DNA from: an uncultured beta proteobacterium
GTDB lineage: Bacteria > Pseudomonadota > Gammaproteobacteria > Burkholderiales > Burkholderiaceae_C
NCBI GenBank assembly: GCA_903853895.1
Contig: CAINUX010000144.1
Span: 1-33,777 of the forward strand
Direction of reading: 5' to 3'
Length of the DNA stretch: 33,777 bases
The notes beneath the pieces are model-generated. The model saw only the letters and a program-made list of their open reading frames with translations, did not search any database and had not been told where the DNA came from. Below are positions 22,911-31,949 of the stretch, piece after piece (position 1 is the first letter of the stretch; each line of letters begins with the position of its first letter). A program made the translations under genes and the position numbers.

Positions 22911-24137
22911 ATGAGCTTCCAAACTGGCCTCTCCGGCTTGAATGCATCCGCCAAGAACCTTGACGTCATTGGCAACAACATCGCCAACTCCAATACCGTC
23001 GGAGCCAAGGCATCTCGCACTGAATTCGCTGCGGTCGTGGCGTCTGCCATTGGCCCCAGCGGGGGCGGAGGTGCTTCAGGCGGAGGCATTGGCGTCGAAG
23101 TAGCGACCGTGTCGCAGCAGTTTTCCCAAGGAACGATCAACATCACTGGCAACAACCTGGACTGCGCCGTCAACGGTGGTGGCTTCTTTGAGTTGACACT
23201 GAAAGACGGAAGCGCAGCCTACACCCGTGACGGCCAGTTCAAATTGGACTCCAAAGGGAACCTGATCACCAACTCGGGCGCCAACGTCATGGGCTTTACG
23301 ACCGATGTTCTGGGCAACACCACCAGCACATCTATTACCCCACTGGTCGTTCCGACCGGTGCTCCGATTGCTGCCAAGGCCACCAGCGCCATCACCGCCC
23401 AGTTCAATCTGGACGCCCGCGCCGTCATTGCGGCCAGCGCCGTGCCACCCACGCCGTACACCACCTATGGCACGACGATGAACGGCTTCGACCCGCAAGG
23501 CGTGCCAATTCCAATCAAGATGTACTTCATCAAAACGGCCGCAGACGCTTGGGATGTGTATGACGGCGACCCGGCAGGTGTACCGATCCCCGGCGCCAAC
23601 CTTGGTGCCCTGACGTTTGACAATGCGGGCAACATCCTGACGCCTGTCGCTCCGTTGAATGTGACACTCACGTCCACCAATCCCAATATCGCCCCATTTG
23701 TAGTAACACTGGACGTTAGCAAAGCCACCCAGTATGGCACCGCGTTTGCCGTGTCAGACCTCACTCAGGATGGCTACACAGCCGGGACGTTGACTGGAAT
23801 ATCCATCAGCGAGCAGGGCGTCATCACCACCCGGTATTCGAATGGACAGAGCCAGGCCACGGGTCAAATTGCGCTGGCGGATTTTCGAAATGTGCAAGGC
23901 TTGAAACCAGTCGGCCAAGGCAACTGGGTTGAATCCACATCGTCAGGCCAACCCATTCAGGGTTCTCCTGGTCAGGGCAACTTCGGCACCATCAACTCCG
24001 GCTCCCTGGAAGCATCCAACATTGACCTGACCGCCGAACTGGTGGCCATGATGACCGCACAACGCGACTACCAGGCCAACGCGCAGACCATCAAGACCCA
24101 GGATACGGTTCTGCAGACCCTGGTCAACCTGCGCTAA
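22911..24137 (+). CDS. flgE: Flagellar hook protein FlgE
   Basis: FlgE polymerises into the universal-joint hook. The 408-residue product (Salmonella 403) starts with FQTGLSGLNASAKNLDVIGNNIANSNTVGAK, split by no insertions, and has GGGFFEL and YTRDGQFKLDSKGNL in the second conserved block. It ends with NIDLTAELVAMMTAQRDYQANAQTIKTQDT. A Gly/Ser-rich stretch (GPSGGGGASGGG) near residues 48-60 corresponds to the flexible segment after the N-terminal helix. AAGGA precedes the ATG. Confidence 0.96.
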   Translation: MSFQTGLSGLNASAKNLDVIGNNIANSNTVGAKASRTEFAAVVASAIGPSGGGGASGGGIGVEVATVSQQFSQGTINITGNNLDCAVNGGGFFELTLKDGSAAYTRDGQFKLDSKGNLITNSGANVMGFTTDVLGNTTSTSITPLVVPTGAPIAAKATSAITAQFNLDARAVIAASAVPPTPYTTYGTTMNGFDPQGVPIPIKMYFIKTAADAWDVYDGDPAGVPIPGANLGALTFDNAGNILTPVAPLNVTLTSTNPNIAPFVVTLDVSKATQYGTAFAVSDLTQDGYTAGTLTGISISEQGVITTRYSNGQSQATGQIALADFRNVQGLKPVGQGNWVESTSSGQPIQGSPGQGNFGTINSGSLEASNIDLTAELVAMMTAQRDYQANAQTIKTQDTVLQTLVNLR

Positions 24138-24163
24138 GCGAAAAACAACGGAGCTGAAACACC

Positions 24164-24904
24164 ATGGACCGCCTCATTTACACCGCGATGTCGGGCGCCA
24201 ATGCGGCTGCGAGTCGCCAGGCCGTCCTGTCGAACAATCTGGCCAACGCCTCGACCAACGGGTTTCGCGCCGAAATGTCGACCTATCGTGCCGTACCTTT
24301 GCAGGGCGAGGGCGCGACCACGCGTGTCTTTGCCGTGGAGGCAACCGCTGGCTACCTGGACCGGCCCGGCCCCGCTCAACGGACCGACCGCAGCATGGAT
24401 GTGATGGCCAACGGAAACACCTGGTTTGCCGTGCAGGCGCTGGACGGCACCGAAGCCTATAGCCGCAACGGCCACCTTGAAGTGTCCACCGACGGAACCA
24501 TCGTCTCGGGTGGCGGTCTTCCGGTTCTCTCCAATGGCGGCGCACCCATGACGGCGCCCGCCGGTGCCACGCTTTCCATCGGCGGCGACGGCACCATCAG
24601 CGCCAAGGTCGGCAACCAGCCTGCCAACAGTATCGGACGCCTGAAGATGGTCACTCCCAATGGCGAAGACCCGCTCAAACGCGGCGCCGACGGGCTGTTC
24701 CGCGCCAACTCTGGCGATCCGCTTCCCAATGATGAAAACGCCAAGCTGCAAGCCGGTGTACTGGAAGGATCCAACGTCAATCCCATCGAAACCATGGTTG
24801 GCATGATCCAGACCGCCCGGCAGTTCGAAACCCAGATGCGCCTGTTGCAAACCGCCGAATCCAACGACAGGTCCGCCGGACAGTTACTGGGCCTGCAAGG
24901 TTGA
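24164..24904 (+). CDS. flgF: Proximal rod protein FlgF
   Basis: A 246-residue rod protein (Salmonella 251) with the family N-terminus MDRLIYTAMSGANAAASRQ followed by LSNNLANASTNGFRAEM. It has the central YSRNGHLEVSTDGTIV block and the C-terminal GSNVNPIETMVGMIQTARQFETQM helix. MDR-LIYTAMSGA distinguishes FlgF from its paralogue FlgG. It sits between hook and distal rod genes, as in most proteobacterial operons. CGGAG is 9 nt before the ATG. Confidence 0.96.
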   Translation: MDRLIYTAMSGANAAASRQAVLSNNLANASTNGFRAEMSTYRAVPLQGEGATTRVFAVEATAGYLDRPGPAQRTDRSMDVMANGNTWFAVQALDGTEAYSRNGHLEVSTDGTIVSGGGLPVLSNGGAPMTAPAGATLSIGGDGTISAKVGNQPANSIGRLKMVTPNGEDPLKRGADGLFRANSGDPLPNDENAKLQAGVLEGSNVNPIETMVGMIQTARQFETQMRLLQTAESNDRSAGQLLGLQG

Positions 24905-24944
24905 AAGAGGCCTCGCCCCAGGTCAAAACAATTAAGGAAACGAC

Positions 24945-25727
24945 ATGATCAACTCACTCTGGATATCCAAGACCGGCATGGAAGCCCAGCAAATGCAGCT
25001 GGATGTCATTTCCAACAACCTGGCCAACGTGTCAACCAACGGCTTCAAGAAGTCACATGCGGTCTTTGAAGACCTGATGTACCAGAATTTGCGCCAGGTC
25101 GGCTCCAGCACCTCCGAGCAGTCCACGCTGCCCACGGGTCTTCAAGTGGGACTGGGCGTCCGCGCGGTCGCAACCAGTCGCAGCTTTGCCCAGGGCAATT
25201 TACAGCAAACCAGCAATAACCTGGATATCGCCGTGCAAGGCAACGGGTTCTTTCAGCTCACCATGCCCGATGGCACGATCGGCTATACCCGCGACGGCGC
25301 GTTCCAGATCGACAACCAGGGGCGCATGGTCAACTCGGGTGGTCTGCCGCTGGCCGGCAGCATCACGGTACCCGCCAATGCGACGGGGGTCAGCGTAGCC
25401 GCAGATGGCACGGTCTCGGCAACCATTCCCGGAACCACTGCTCCCCAGACCATTGGCACCATCGCACTGGCCAGTTTTGTGAATCCGCCCGGGCTGGAGC
25501 CCAAGGGGCAGAACATCTATGCGGAGAGCGCCGCGTCGGGACAGCCCAATGTCGGCACCGCCGGCGCCAACGGCCTGGGCACCCTGATGCAGGGCTTTGT
25601 CGAAACCTCCAACGTCAATGTCGTGCAGGAACTTGTCACCATGATCCAGACCCAGCGTGCCTATGAGATGAACTCCAAAGCCATTCAAACATCTGACCAG
25701 ATGCTCCAGAAGCTCGGTCAGTTATGA
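24945..25727 (+). CDS. flgG: Distal rod protein FlgG
   Basis: FlgG forms the long distal rod that passes through the P and L rings. The product is 260 residues, the standard length. It has MINSLWISKTGMEAQQMQLDVISNNLANVSTNGFKK (in two adjacent helices), GNGFFQLTMPDG with YTRDGAFQID, and the C-terminal ETSNVNVVQELVTMIQTQRAYEMNSKAIQ. AAGGA lies 7 nt upstream. Its stop codon region overlaps possible starts of flgH, so the two are probably translationally coupled. Confidence 0.97.
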   Translation: MINSLWISKTGMEAQQMQLDVISNNLANVSTNGFKKSHAVFEDLMYQNLRQVGSSTSEQSTLPTGLQVGLGVRAVATSRSFAQGNLQQTSNNLDIAVQGNGFFQLTMPDGTIGYTRDGAFQIDNQGRMVNSGGLPLAGSITVPANATGVSVAADGTVSATIPGTTAPQTIGTIALASFVNPPGLEPKGQNIYAESAASGQPNVGTAGANGLGTLMQGFVETSNVNVVQELVTMIQTQRAYEMNSKAIQTSDQMLQKLGQL

Positions 25728-25735
25728 GGTGTGCT

Positions 25736-26452
25736 ATGAACTTAGTAGCTGCACACTCAATTAGAACGAGGGCTAGAGGCAGTTTTTCTATTGGACTCTT
25801 GGCCATGCTGGTGCTGACAGGCTGCCAGCAGATACCCCAGAAGGTCGTAGTTGACTTTGCAGAACCCAAAGTGAGCCAGGCGCCACTGCCCACACCCGTG
25901 GCGGCAAGACCTGCTACCGGAAGCCTGTTCCAGACGGTCGGCTACCGGCCCGCCTTCGAGGATCGCCGAGCCCGCGCAGTGGGCGACACGGTCACCATCC
26001 AGATCGTTGAAAACGTCACCGCCAGCCAAAAATCGACTTCAACCGTCAATCGCGCCAGCTCGATTGATTCCAACGTGACCGCCCTGCCCTTCAACACAGC
26101 AGCGGGTCTGGGCAAGCTGGGCATAGGCGCCAGCACCAACAACGCCTTCTCCGGTAAAGGCGGCACCGAAAGCGCCAACACCTTTGCGGGCTCCATCACG
26201 GCCACAGTCATTGAGGTCATGCCCAATGGTCACCTGGTCGTGGCAGGCGAAAAGCAGATCGGCGTCAACCAGAATGTAGACGTTTTGCGCTTCTCGGGCA
26301 CCGTCGATCCACGTTTGGTGCAGCCGGGCAGCATTGTGAGCTCCACCCAGGTCGCCAACGTTCGGGTCGAATCGCGCGGACGCGGCGCGCAAGGCGAAGC
26401 ACAAACAGTTGGCTGGATATCCCGGTTCTTTTTAAGCTTTCAGCCTTTCTAA
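25736..26452 (+). CDS. flgH: L-ring lipoprotein FlgH
   Basis: FlgH builds the L ring in the outer membrane. The 238-residue product (Salmonella 232) has a lipoprotein signal peptide ending in the lipobox L-T-G-C, with Cys30 as the lipidation site. It contains the conserved DRRARAVGDTVTIQIVENVTASQKS and ends with VGWISRFFLSFQPF. Two starts are possible: ATG 25736, used here with AGGTG just upstream, and ATG 25724, which overlaps the flgG stop and adds four residues. The choice does not affect the mature protein. Confidence 0.95.
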   Translation: MNLVAAHSIRTRARGSFSIGLLAMLVLTGCQQIPQKVVVDFAEPKVSQAPLPTPVAARPATGSLFQTVGYRPAFEDRRARAVGDTVTIQIVENVTASQKSTSTVNRASSIDSNVTALPFNTAAGLGKLGIGASTNNAFSGKGGTESANTFAGSITATVIEVMPNGHLVVAGEKQIGVNQNVDVLRFSGTVDPRLVQPGSIVSSTQVANVRVESRGRGAQGEAQTVGWISRFFLSFQPF

Positions 26453-26518
26453 AGTTATCCAGAATAGTGCCGAGGGGTAACAGATCCACCCGGATCGACC
26501 CGCTAACCGACTCCGCAC

Positions 26519-27664
26519 ATGACACCCTGGACCCATCTGGCAAAAAACCGCAGCTTCAAGCTGCTGGGCCACCTGTGTCTGGTCGTCTGCCTGGGCGCCA
26601 GCAGTCTGGCCCACGCCATGCGTATCAAAGAAGTGGCAACCATCGAGGGTGTGCGTAGCAACCAGTTAACCGGTTTTGGCCTTGTCGTGGGCCTGGACGG
26701 CACCGGGGACCAGACCACGCAGATGCCCTACACCACCCAGGGCTTGAGCAACTACCTGCAGCAGTTGGGCATCACACTGACATCGACCACCCTGGCCCAA
26801 CTGCAGATGAAAAACGTGGCGGCCGTGCTGGTCACCGCCCAGTTGCCGGCGTTCGCTCGCCCCGGGCAATTGCTGGACGTCAATGTGTCTTCCGTCGGCA
26901 ACTCCAAGTCACTCAAAGGCGGGACTCTGATTGCATCCCCTCTCAAAGGCGCCGATGGCGAAATCTATGCATTGGCACAAGGCAACCTGATTGTGGCCGG
27001 CGCGGGTGCCGCCGCCGGGGGCAGCAAAGTACAGGTCAACCATCTGAGCGCCGGGCGCATTCCCGATGGAGCACAGGTCGAACGGGTAGTGCCCACTGCG
27101 CTACAGGAGGGCCCCACGGTCAACCTCAGTCTGAATGCCTCGGATTTCCAGACTGCCCGCAAGGTGGCGACCGCCATCAACAACCAGTTCGGCGAAGGCG
27201 TGGCGCAGGCGCTGGATGGTCGCACCATCCAGGTCAAGGCGCCCATGAATGCCAATGATCGCGTCAGCTTCCTGGCCGAAATGGAAGAATTGCCGGTCCA
27301 GAGTTCGATTGCAGCAGCCAAGGTAATCATCAACGCCCGCACCGGCTCTATCGTGCTCAACCAGGCCGTCTCACTGGGCGCCTGCGCCATTGCCCACGGC
27401 AACCTGTCCATCAGCATCAGCTCCACACCCGTCATCAGCCAGCCCAATGCAATGTCCACCGGCGGCCAGACCGTGGTGGCGGAAAAGGCCAACATCGAGA
27501 TCAAACAGGAAGCGGGCAAGCTCATTCAATTGCCTGCGGCGGCCCAATTGACCGACGTCGTCAAAGCGCTCAACTCCCTGGGGGCTACACCCCAGGATCT
27601 ACTGGCCATTTTGCAGGCCATCAAGTCTGCCGGCGCATTGAACGCGGAGCTGGAGGTCATTTGA
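26519..27664 (+). CDS. flgI: P-ring protein FlgI
   Basis: FlgI forms the P ring around the rod in the peptidoglycan layer. The 381-residue precursor (Salmonella 365) has a signal peptide with hydrophobic core LLGHLCLVVCLGASSLAHA. The mature N-terminus follows with RIKEVATIEGVRSNQLTGFG, then VGLDGTGDQT. Later family blocks include LSLNASDFQTARKVATAIN, ARTGSIVLNQAVSLGACAIAHGNLSI and LVKALNSLGATPQDLLAILQAIK-like C-terminal helices. The ribosome binding site is not obvious. Export to the periplasm and FlgA-assisted assembly are expected. Confidence 0.96.
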   Translation: MTPWTHLAKNRSFKLLGHLCLVVCLGASSLAHAMRIKEVATIEGVRSNQLTGFGLVVGLDGTGDQTTQMPYTTQGLSNYLQQLGITLTSTTLAQLQMKNVAAVLVTAQLPAFARPGQLLDVNVSSVGNSKSLKGGTLIASPLKGADGEIYALAQGNLIVAGAGAAAGGSKVQVNHLSAGRIPDGAQVERVVPTALQEGPTVNLSLNASDFQTARKVATAINNQFGEGVAQALDGRTIQVKAPMNANDRVSFLAEMEELPVQSSIAAAKVIINARTGSIVLNQAVSLGACAIAHGNLSISISSTPVISQPNAMSTGGQTVVAEKANIEIKQEAGKLIQLPAAAQLTDVVKALNSLGATPQDLLAILQAIKSAGALNAELEVI

Positions 27665-27665
27665 C

Positions 27666-28580
27666 ATGAGCTACGGATCCATCTCCAATGCCCAGGCACT
27701 CGCAGCAGATGCCCAGTCATTGGGCAACCTGAAAATGGAAGCCGGCAAGAACAGCCCGGCCGCCATCAAGGAGACTGCCAAACAGTTTGAATCCCTGTTC
27801 ATGCGCGAGTTGATGAAAAGCATGCGCGAAGCCACCATGAAATCCGGCCTGCTGGACAGCGCCGGTGGCGACCTGGGCACCGATCTGCTGGACCAGCAGT
27901 TTGCCGTGCAAATGTCTGGCCAGCCTGGCGGCTTGTCGGACATGATTGCACTGCAACTCACCCGCCAAATGGCAGGAGCAACCAAAGAATCTGGATCCGC
28001 CACGGCGGGATCAACCGGTGCGCAAAGCACTACAGGCAAACTGGGCAAACTGTCGGTCGGTGAAACAGCGCCATCAACGATCAGCAAAGCCACCCGCACC
28101 CCGACCGAAAACCAATCGAGTTTTGTGAAGAAACATTCCCAGATCGCCAGCGAGATTGAAAAGGCCACCGGCATCCCGGCCGGCTTCATGCTTGGCCAGG
28201 CGGGGCATGAAACGGGATGGGGCAAGCACGAGATCAAGGTCAAGGGCGGCAATGCGTCTCATAACCTGTTTGGCATTAAAGCGGGCGCCAGTTGGACCGG
28301 CAAGGTAGCCGAGGTCACCACCACAGAGTTTGTAGACGGATCACCCCAGAAGCGGGTGGCGCGCTTCAGAGCCTATGACTCCTATGCCGACGCCTTCAAG
28401 GACTATGCACGCTTGATCTCCGAGAGCCCGCGATACGCCAAGGCCCGCGCGCAGACGGGTTCGGCCCAGGCCTTCGCCAGTGGTTTGCAAAAGGCGGGTT
28501 ACGCAACCGACCCAGAGTACGCGGCCAAGCTCAGCCGCGCCATCAACACCACGCTGCAAATCCGGCGCGCACAGGCTTAA
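27666..28580 (+). CDS. flgJ: Rod cap and peptidoglycan hydrolase FlgJ
   Basis: FlgJ caps the growing rod and opens peptidoglycan for it. The 304-residue protein is the two-domain form. The N-terminal rod-cap domain contains AAIKETAKQFESLFMRELMKSMREAT (residues about 36-60) and GGLSDMIALQLTRQM. After a Ser/Thr-rich linker, the C-terminal glucosaminidase domain has the catalytic region GQAGHETGWGKHEI, with Glu182 matching the known active-site Glu, plus NLFGIKA and RAYDSYADAFKDYARLI. It starts one base after the flgI stop, without a strong ribosome binding site. Confidence 0.96.
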   Translation: MSYGSISNAQALAADAQSLGNLKMEAGKNSPAAIKETAKQFESLFMRELMKSMREATMKSGLLDSAGGDLGTDLLDQQFAVQMSGQPGGLSDMIALQLTRQMAGATKESGSATAGSTGAQSTTGKLGKLSVGETAPSTISKATRTPTENQSSFVKKHSQIASEIEKATGIPAGFMLGQAGHETGWGKHEIKVKGGNASHNLFGIKAGASWTGKVAEVTTTEFVDGSPQKRVARFRAYDSYADAFKDYARLISESPRYAKARAQTGSAQAFASGLQKAGYATDPEYAAKLSRAINTTLQIRRAQA

Positions 28581-28592
28581 AGCAAGACCACC

Positions 28593-30563
28593 ATGGGCAG
28601 CTTACTTAACGTTGGGGCACGGGCGCTGCAAGCCAACCAGATCGCGCTGCAAACCGCTGGCAACAACATCGCCAATGTCAATGTCGCAGGTTACTCGCGG
28701 CAAAAGGTCGTACTGGAAACCGTTCCCGGTCAGTTTTCCAGCGCCGGCTATATCGGCCAGGGCGTCAACGTCCAGACCATTCAGCGCAATTTCAGCGAAT
28801 TTCTGACCCGCCAATCCACCTTGGCCTCGTCCACCCAGTCGGCCGACGCGACACGCGTGGACAAACTGCGGCAGCTGGAAGCGGTGTTCGGCGGCGGCGC
28901 ACAGGGTCTGGGCGCCTCCATCAGCGACATGCTCAACGCGTTTTCCGACGTTGCCAATGCGCCCACCGATATGACCGCGCGTACCGTGGTGTTGACTCGC
29001 ATTGACGAAACTGCCGCACGCATGCGCGCGACCTCCCAGCAACTCGACGACTTGCAAACCGGGGTTGCCCAGGAACTGTCACAGAAGGTGACCACCATCA
29101 ATAGCCTGGCCAGCAGCATTGCGGCGGTGAATGAACAGATCTCGCGCACCCAAGGCTCAGGGCAACCCCCGAACGACTTGCTGGACCGGCGTGACCAGTT
29201 GATCAAGGAGCTCAACCAGTACGTGCAGACTTCCTCCGTCATGGCCGACGATGGCACGGTCGGTCTCTATATTGGCGGCAGCCAGGAACTGGTGCTGGGC
29301 AACACCGCGTCCAAGGTGGCCATCGTCAGCGACGATTTCGGCGACTCGCGTAGCAGCAAACTGGCCGTCCTGCGCGCAGGCACGCCACTGAAACTGGACG
29401 AAAACATGCTCGGCGGCGGCGAAGTGTCCGGGCTACTGCGGTTTCAGAACAGCGACCTGAACGAAGCCCGCAACCTGCTGGGGCGCCTGACGCTGGCCAC
29501 CACGACGGCCATGAATGACCAGCACAAGCTGGGACTGGATCTGGATGGCAATGTGGGCGGCAACCTGTTCAGCCCCACGGTCATGGGCGCCAGCAATGTG
29601 TTTGAGCCCAAGGCACCTGCGGTGCTCAACACGGGCGGCATGACCGGTGCCAATATGCTCACGTTGGGCGTATCCGACGCCACCAAGCTGGTGGCTTCCG
29701 ACTACGAAATGCAATTCACCGGCGCCGGCACATTCACCATTACCCGGCGCTCGGACGGTGCGACGTTCACCGACGCACAGGTCCCCCCATCGGCATCTGC
29801 CGCCCCGGACGTGATCGCTGAAATTGATGGCCTGCAAATCCACAACCCGGGTTTCGCGGCGGCCGCTCCTGGCGACCGCTTCCTGTTCAAGCCCTTCAGT
29901 ACCTCGGCCAGCAACGTCACCAGCGTGTTCTCGACGCCACGCGCCCTGGCCGTGGCCAGCCCCGTGTCGGCCACCATGGGTTCGGCCAACACCGGCAGCC
30001 TGCAACAGGTTTCGGTCAGTGCACGCAGCAACCCTCTGGCACCTGCGGCATTGGGCGTGGTACTGACCTTTACCGGGGCCAACAGTTACACCCGCAGCGA
30101 CCAGGGCGCGACGGTTTTTACCTACACCCCTGGCCAGGCCATTGAGTACACCGTAGCCGGTCTTCCTCTGACAGACTGGTCACTGACCCTGCAAGGCACA
30201 CCCAAAGCCGGGGACACCTTGACCGTCAACGCCAATCTCTACCCGACCCTGTCGGCCGGCAACGCGGGGGCCATGATGAACCTGCGTGACGTCGCCATGT
30301 TTGACGGCGCCGCACTGACCGATGGCTACGCCGGGCTGATCTCGCAAATTGGCATCCGTACCCAGAGCGCGGACTACGCATCGAAAGTATCTGCATCCAT
30401 TGCAACCAACGTCGAGCGCGATCGGGCAGGTGTATCGGGGGTCAACCTGGACGAAGAAGCCGCCAGCCTGTTGCAGTATCAACAGGCCTACCAGGCATCT
30501 GCCAAAATGATCCAGATTGCACAGAACATTTTTGACACGCTCATCCAGAACCTGGGTCGCTAG
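28593..30563 (+). CDS. flgK: Hook-filament junction protein FlgK (HAP1)
   Basis: FlgK joins hook to filament. The product is 656 residues, about 100 longer than Salmonella FlgK (553). The extra length lies in the middle, where the sequence is Thr/Ala/Ser-rich and beta-rich. The conserved ends are present: LNVGARALQANQIALQTAGNNIANVNVAGYSRQKVV at the start (two helices), NDLLDRRDQLIKELNQYV around residue 200, and LDEEAASLLQYQQAYQASAKMIQIAQNIFDTLI at the end. It is co-transcribed with flgJ (12 bp gap) and flgL. Confidence 0.96.
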   Translation: MGSLLNVGARALQANQIALQTAGNNIANVNVAGYSRQKVVLETVPGQFSSAGYIGQGVNVQTIQRNFSEFLTRQSTLASSTQSADATRVDKLRQLEAVFGGGAQGLGASISDMLNAFSDVANAPTDMTARTVVLTRIDETAARMRATSQQLDDLQTGVAQELSQKVTTINSLASSIAAVNEQISRTQGSGQPPNDLLDRRDQLIKELNQYVQTSSVMADDGTVGLYIGGSQELVLGNTASKVAIVSDDFGDSRSSKLAVLRAGTPLKLDENMLGGGEVSGLLRFQNSDLNEARNLLGRLTLATTTAMNDQHKLGLDLDGNVGGNLFSPTVMGASNVFEPKAPAVLNTGGMTGANMLTLGVSDATKLVASDYEMQFTGAGTFTITRRSDGATFTDAQVPPSASAAPDVIAEIDGLQIHNPGFAAAAPGDRFLFKPFSTSASNVTSVFSTPRALAVASPVSATMGSANTGSLQQVSVSARSNPLAPAALGVVLTFTGANSYTRSDQGATVFTYTPGQAIEYTVAGLPLTDWSLTLQGTPKAGDTLTVNANLYPTLSAGNAGAMMNLRDVAMFDGAALTDGYAGLISQIGIRTQSADYASKVSASIATNVERDRAGVSGVNLDEEAASLLQYQQAYQASAKMIQIAQNIFDTLIQNLGR

Positions 30564-30588
30564 AGCAACCCCAGACGGAGTCACCACC

Positions 30589-31839
30589 ATGTCATCCTTT
30601 TTACGACTTGGATCTGCCAATGCCTACGACACCGCATTGAGCAACATCATGAACCGCCAGTCTTCACTGGCCAATCTGCAGGAAAACCTGACCTCGGGCA
30701 AACGCGTCGTGCGCGCCAGCGACGACCCTACCGCCGCCGCGCAGGCCGAACGCGCCGTCACCCGGCTGGCTCGCATCCAGACCGACCAGCGCGCGCTGGA
30801 ATCCCAGCGCAACTCCATCACACAAGCAGAGGCCACACTGGGCGATGTCAACGACACGCTGCAAAACTTCCGCGAACTGGCGGCTTCTGCAGGCAACGCG
30901 TCCCACAGTGCGCTCGAACGAAAGGCGATTGCCACACAGTTGAGCGGCCTTCGCGACCAGATCTTCGCACTGGCCAATCGCAAGGACACCAATGGCCTTC
31001 CTCTCTTCAGTGCGCTGGGTAGTGCACTGACGCCGTTTGTGGGTCCGCAGGCGTTGCCGCAGGACTACACGTTCGCCGGATTGCCCGGCCAGGTTGCCAG
31101 CAATGAGGTGTCCATTCCCTACGCGTTGGATGGTGATCGGGCGTTCATGAACCTGCCCGCACGGGATGGTGTATTTAACGTGACATTGACCAATGTCGCA
31201 GCGCCGCCGCACGAGATTCGTACCGGCGGCGTCACGCTGACCAACCCGTCACTGGTCTCGGGCTCTGCCTACGCCATCAGCATTACCGGCGTCGACACGA
31301 CCACGGTACCGGGCACCACGACGGTGACCTATGACATTGCCGAGAATCCCAACGTGACCGGTCCGTTCAGCGGCTCGGCCAGCTACCCCACCAACTCGGT
31401 GGTCAACATCGCAGTCACCGCCATCCCGGGGCTGTCCATCAATATTCTGGGCGCACCGGCGGTGGGCGACACCATGTCCGTCGATCCACGGCCCAGCGTC
31501 TTCAGCGTGCTCGACGACGCCATTCGCGACATCGGCAACGCCGCCACCAGCAATGCCGCCATGCAGGCCGTCGGCCAGGCGCTCAACAATGTCGACATTG
31601 GCATGTCGCGCATTTCGTCGGTGCGCGGCCAGGCCGGCGACCTGCTGAACCGCGCCGATCGCATCTCTTCCAACCAGGAGAAGCGCAGCATCCAGGTGGA
31701 AGGCGACCGATCGCGTGCCGAAGACCTCGACATGGTCAAGGGCGTGTCCGACTTCCAGAACCAGCAAACCGGCTACCAGGCAGCCCTGCAGTCCTATGCG
31801 CAGGTTCAGAAGCTATCCCTGTTCAACTACATCAGCTAG
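30589..31839 (+). CDS. flgL: Hook-filament junction protein FlgL (HAP3)
   Basis: FlgL is the second junction protein, homologous to flagellin at both ends. The product is 416 residues, about 100 longer than Salmonella FlgL (317); like FlgK the extra sequence is in the exposed centre. The N-terminal FLRLGSANAYDTALSNIMNRQSSLANLQENLTSGKRVV and DDPTAAAQAERA are typical, as is the C-terminal EDLDMVKGVSDFQNQQTGYQAALQSYAQVQKLSLFNYI. ATG 30589 is chosen because it matches the family N-terminus and has ACGGAG 8 nt upstream. The frame is open 24 codons further into flgK. It is the last flagellar gene of the operon. Confidence 0.96.
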   Translation: MSSFLRLGSANAYDTALSNIMNRQSSLANLQENLTSGKRVVRASDDPTAAAQAERAVTRLARIQTDQRALESQRNSITQAEATLGDVNDTLQNFRELAASAGNASHSALERKAIATQLSGLRDQIFALANRKDTNGLPLFSALGSALTPFVGPQALPQDYTFAGLPGQVASNEVSIPYALDGDRAFMNLPARDGVFNVTLTNVAAPPHEIRTGGVTLTNPSLVSGSAYAISITGVDTTTVPGTTTVTYDIAENPNVTGPFSGSASYPTNSVVNIAVTAIPGLSINILGAPAVGDTMSVDPRPSVFSVLDDAIRDIGNAATSNAAMQAVGQALNNVDIGMSRISSVRGQAGDLLNRADRISSNQEKRSIQVEGDRSRAEDLDMVKGVSDFQNQQTGYQAALQSYAQVQKLSLFNYIS

Positions 31840-31848
31840 AAAAATGAA

Positions 31849-31944
31849 CCCCCACGGTTGCCCACTGCGTGTCGCGCCCTGCCCCCCGAGGGGGCCGCGT
31901 TTCGCCTTGGGGCGGCCCGGCGGCTAAACATGGCCCCCCAAGGC
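31849..31944. repeat. REP-like GC-rich intergenic repeat with two hairpins
   Basis: This stretch follows flgL. It holds one hairpin, GCCCCC-CGA-GGGGGC (31881-31895), and a 9-bp perfect inverted repeat, GCCTTGGGG (31904-31912) with CCCCAAGGC (31936-31944). Phrases such as GCCCCCCGAGGGGGC and TTGGGGCGGCCCGGCGG are ones I know as recurring intergenic repeats in Comamonadaceae genomes (from memory, not a search). Only one copy occurs here. It may end flgL transcription, and its last arm is 5 bp from the next start codon. Confidence 0.65.
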
Positions 31945-31949
31945 TAGCC

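Noticed and set aside
30517..30588. Upstream start of the flgL frame within flgK
   Set aside because: The family N-terminus begins at ATG 30589, which also has a proper ribosome binding site.
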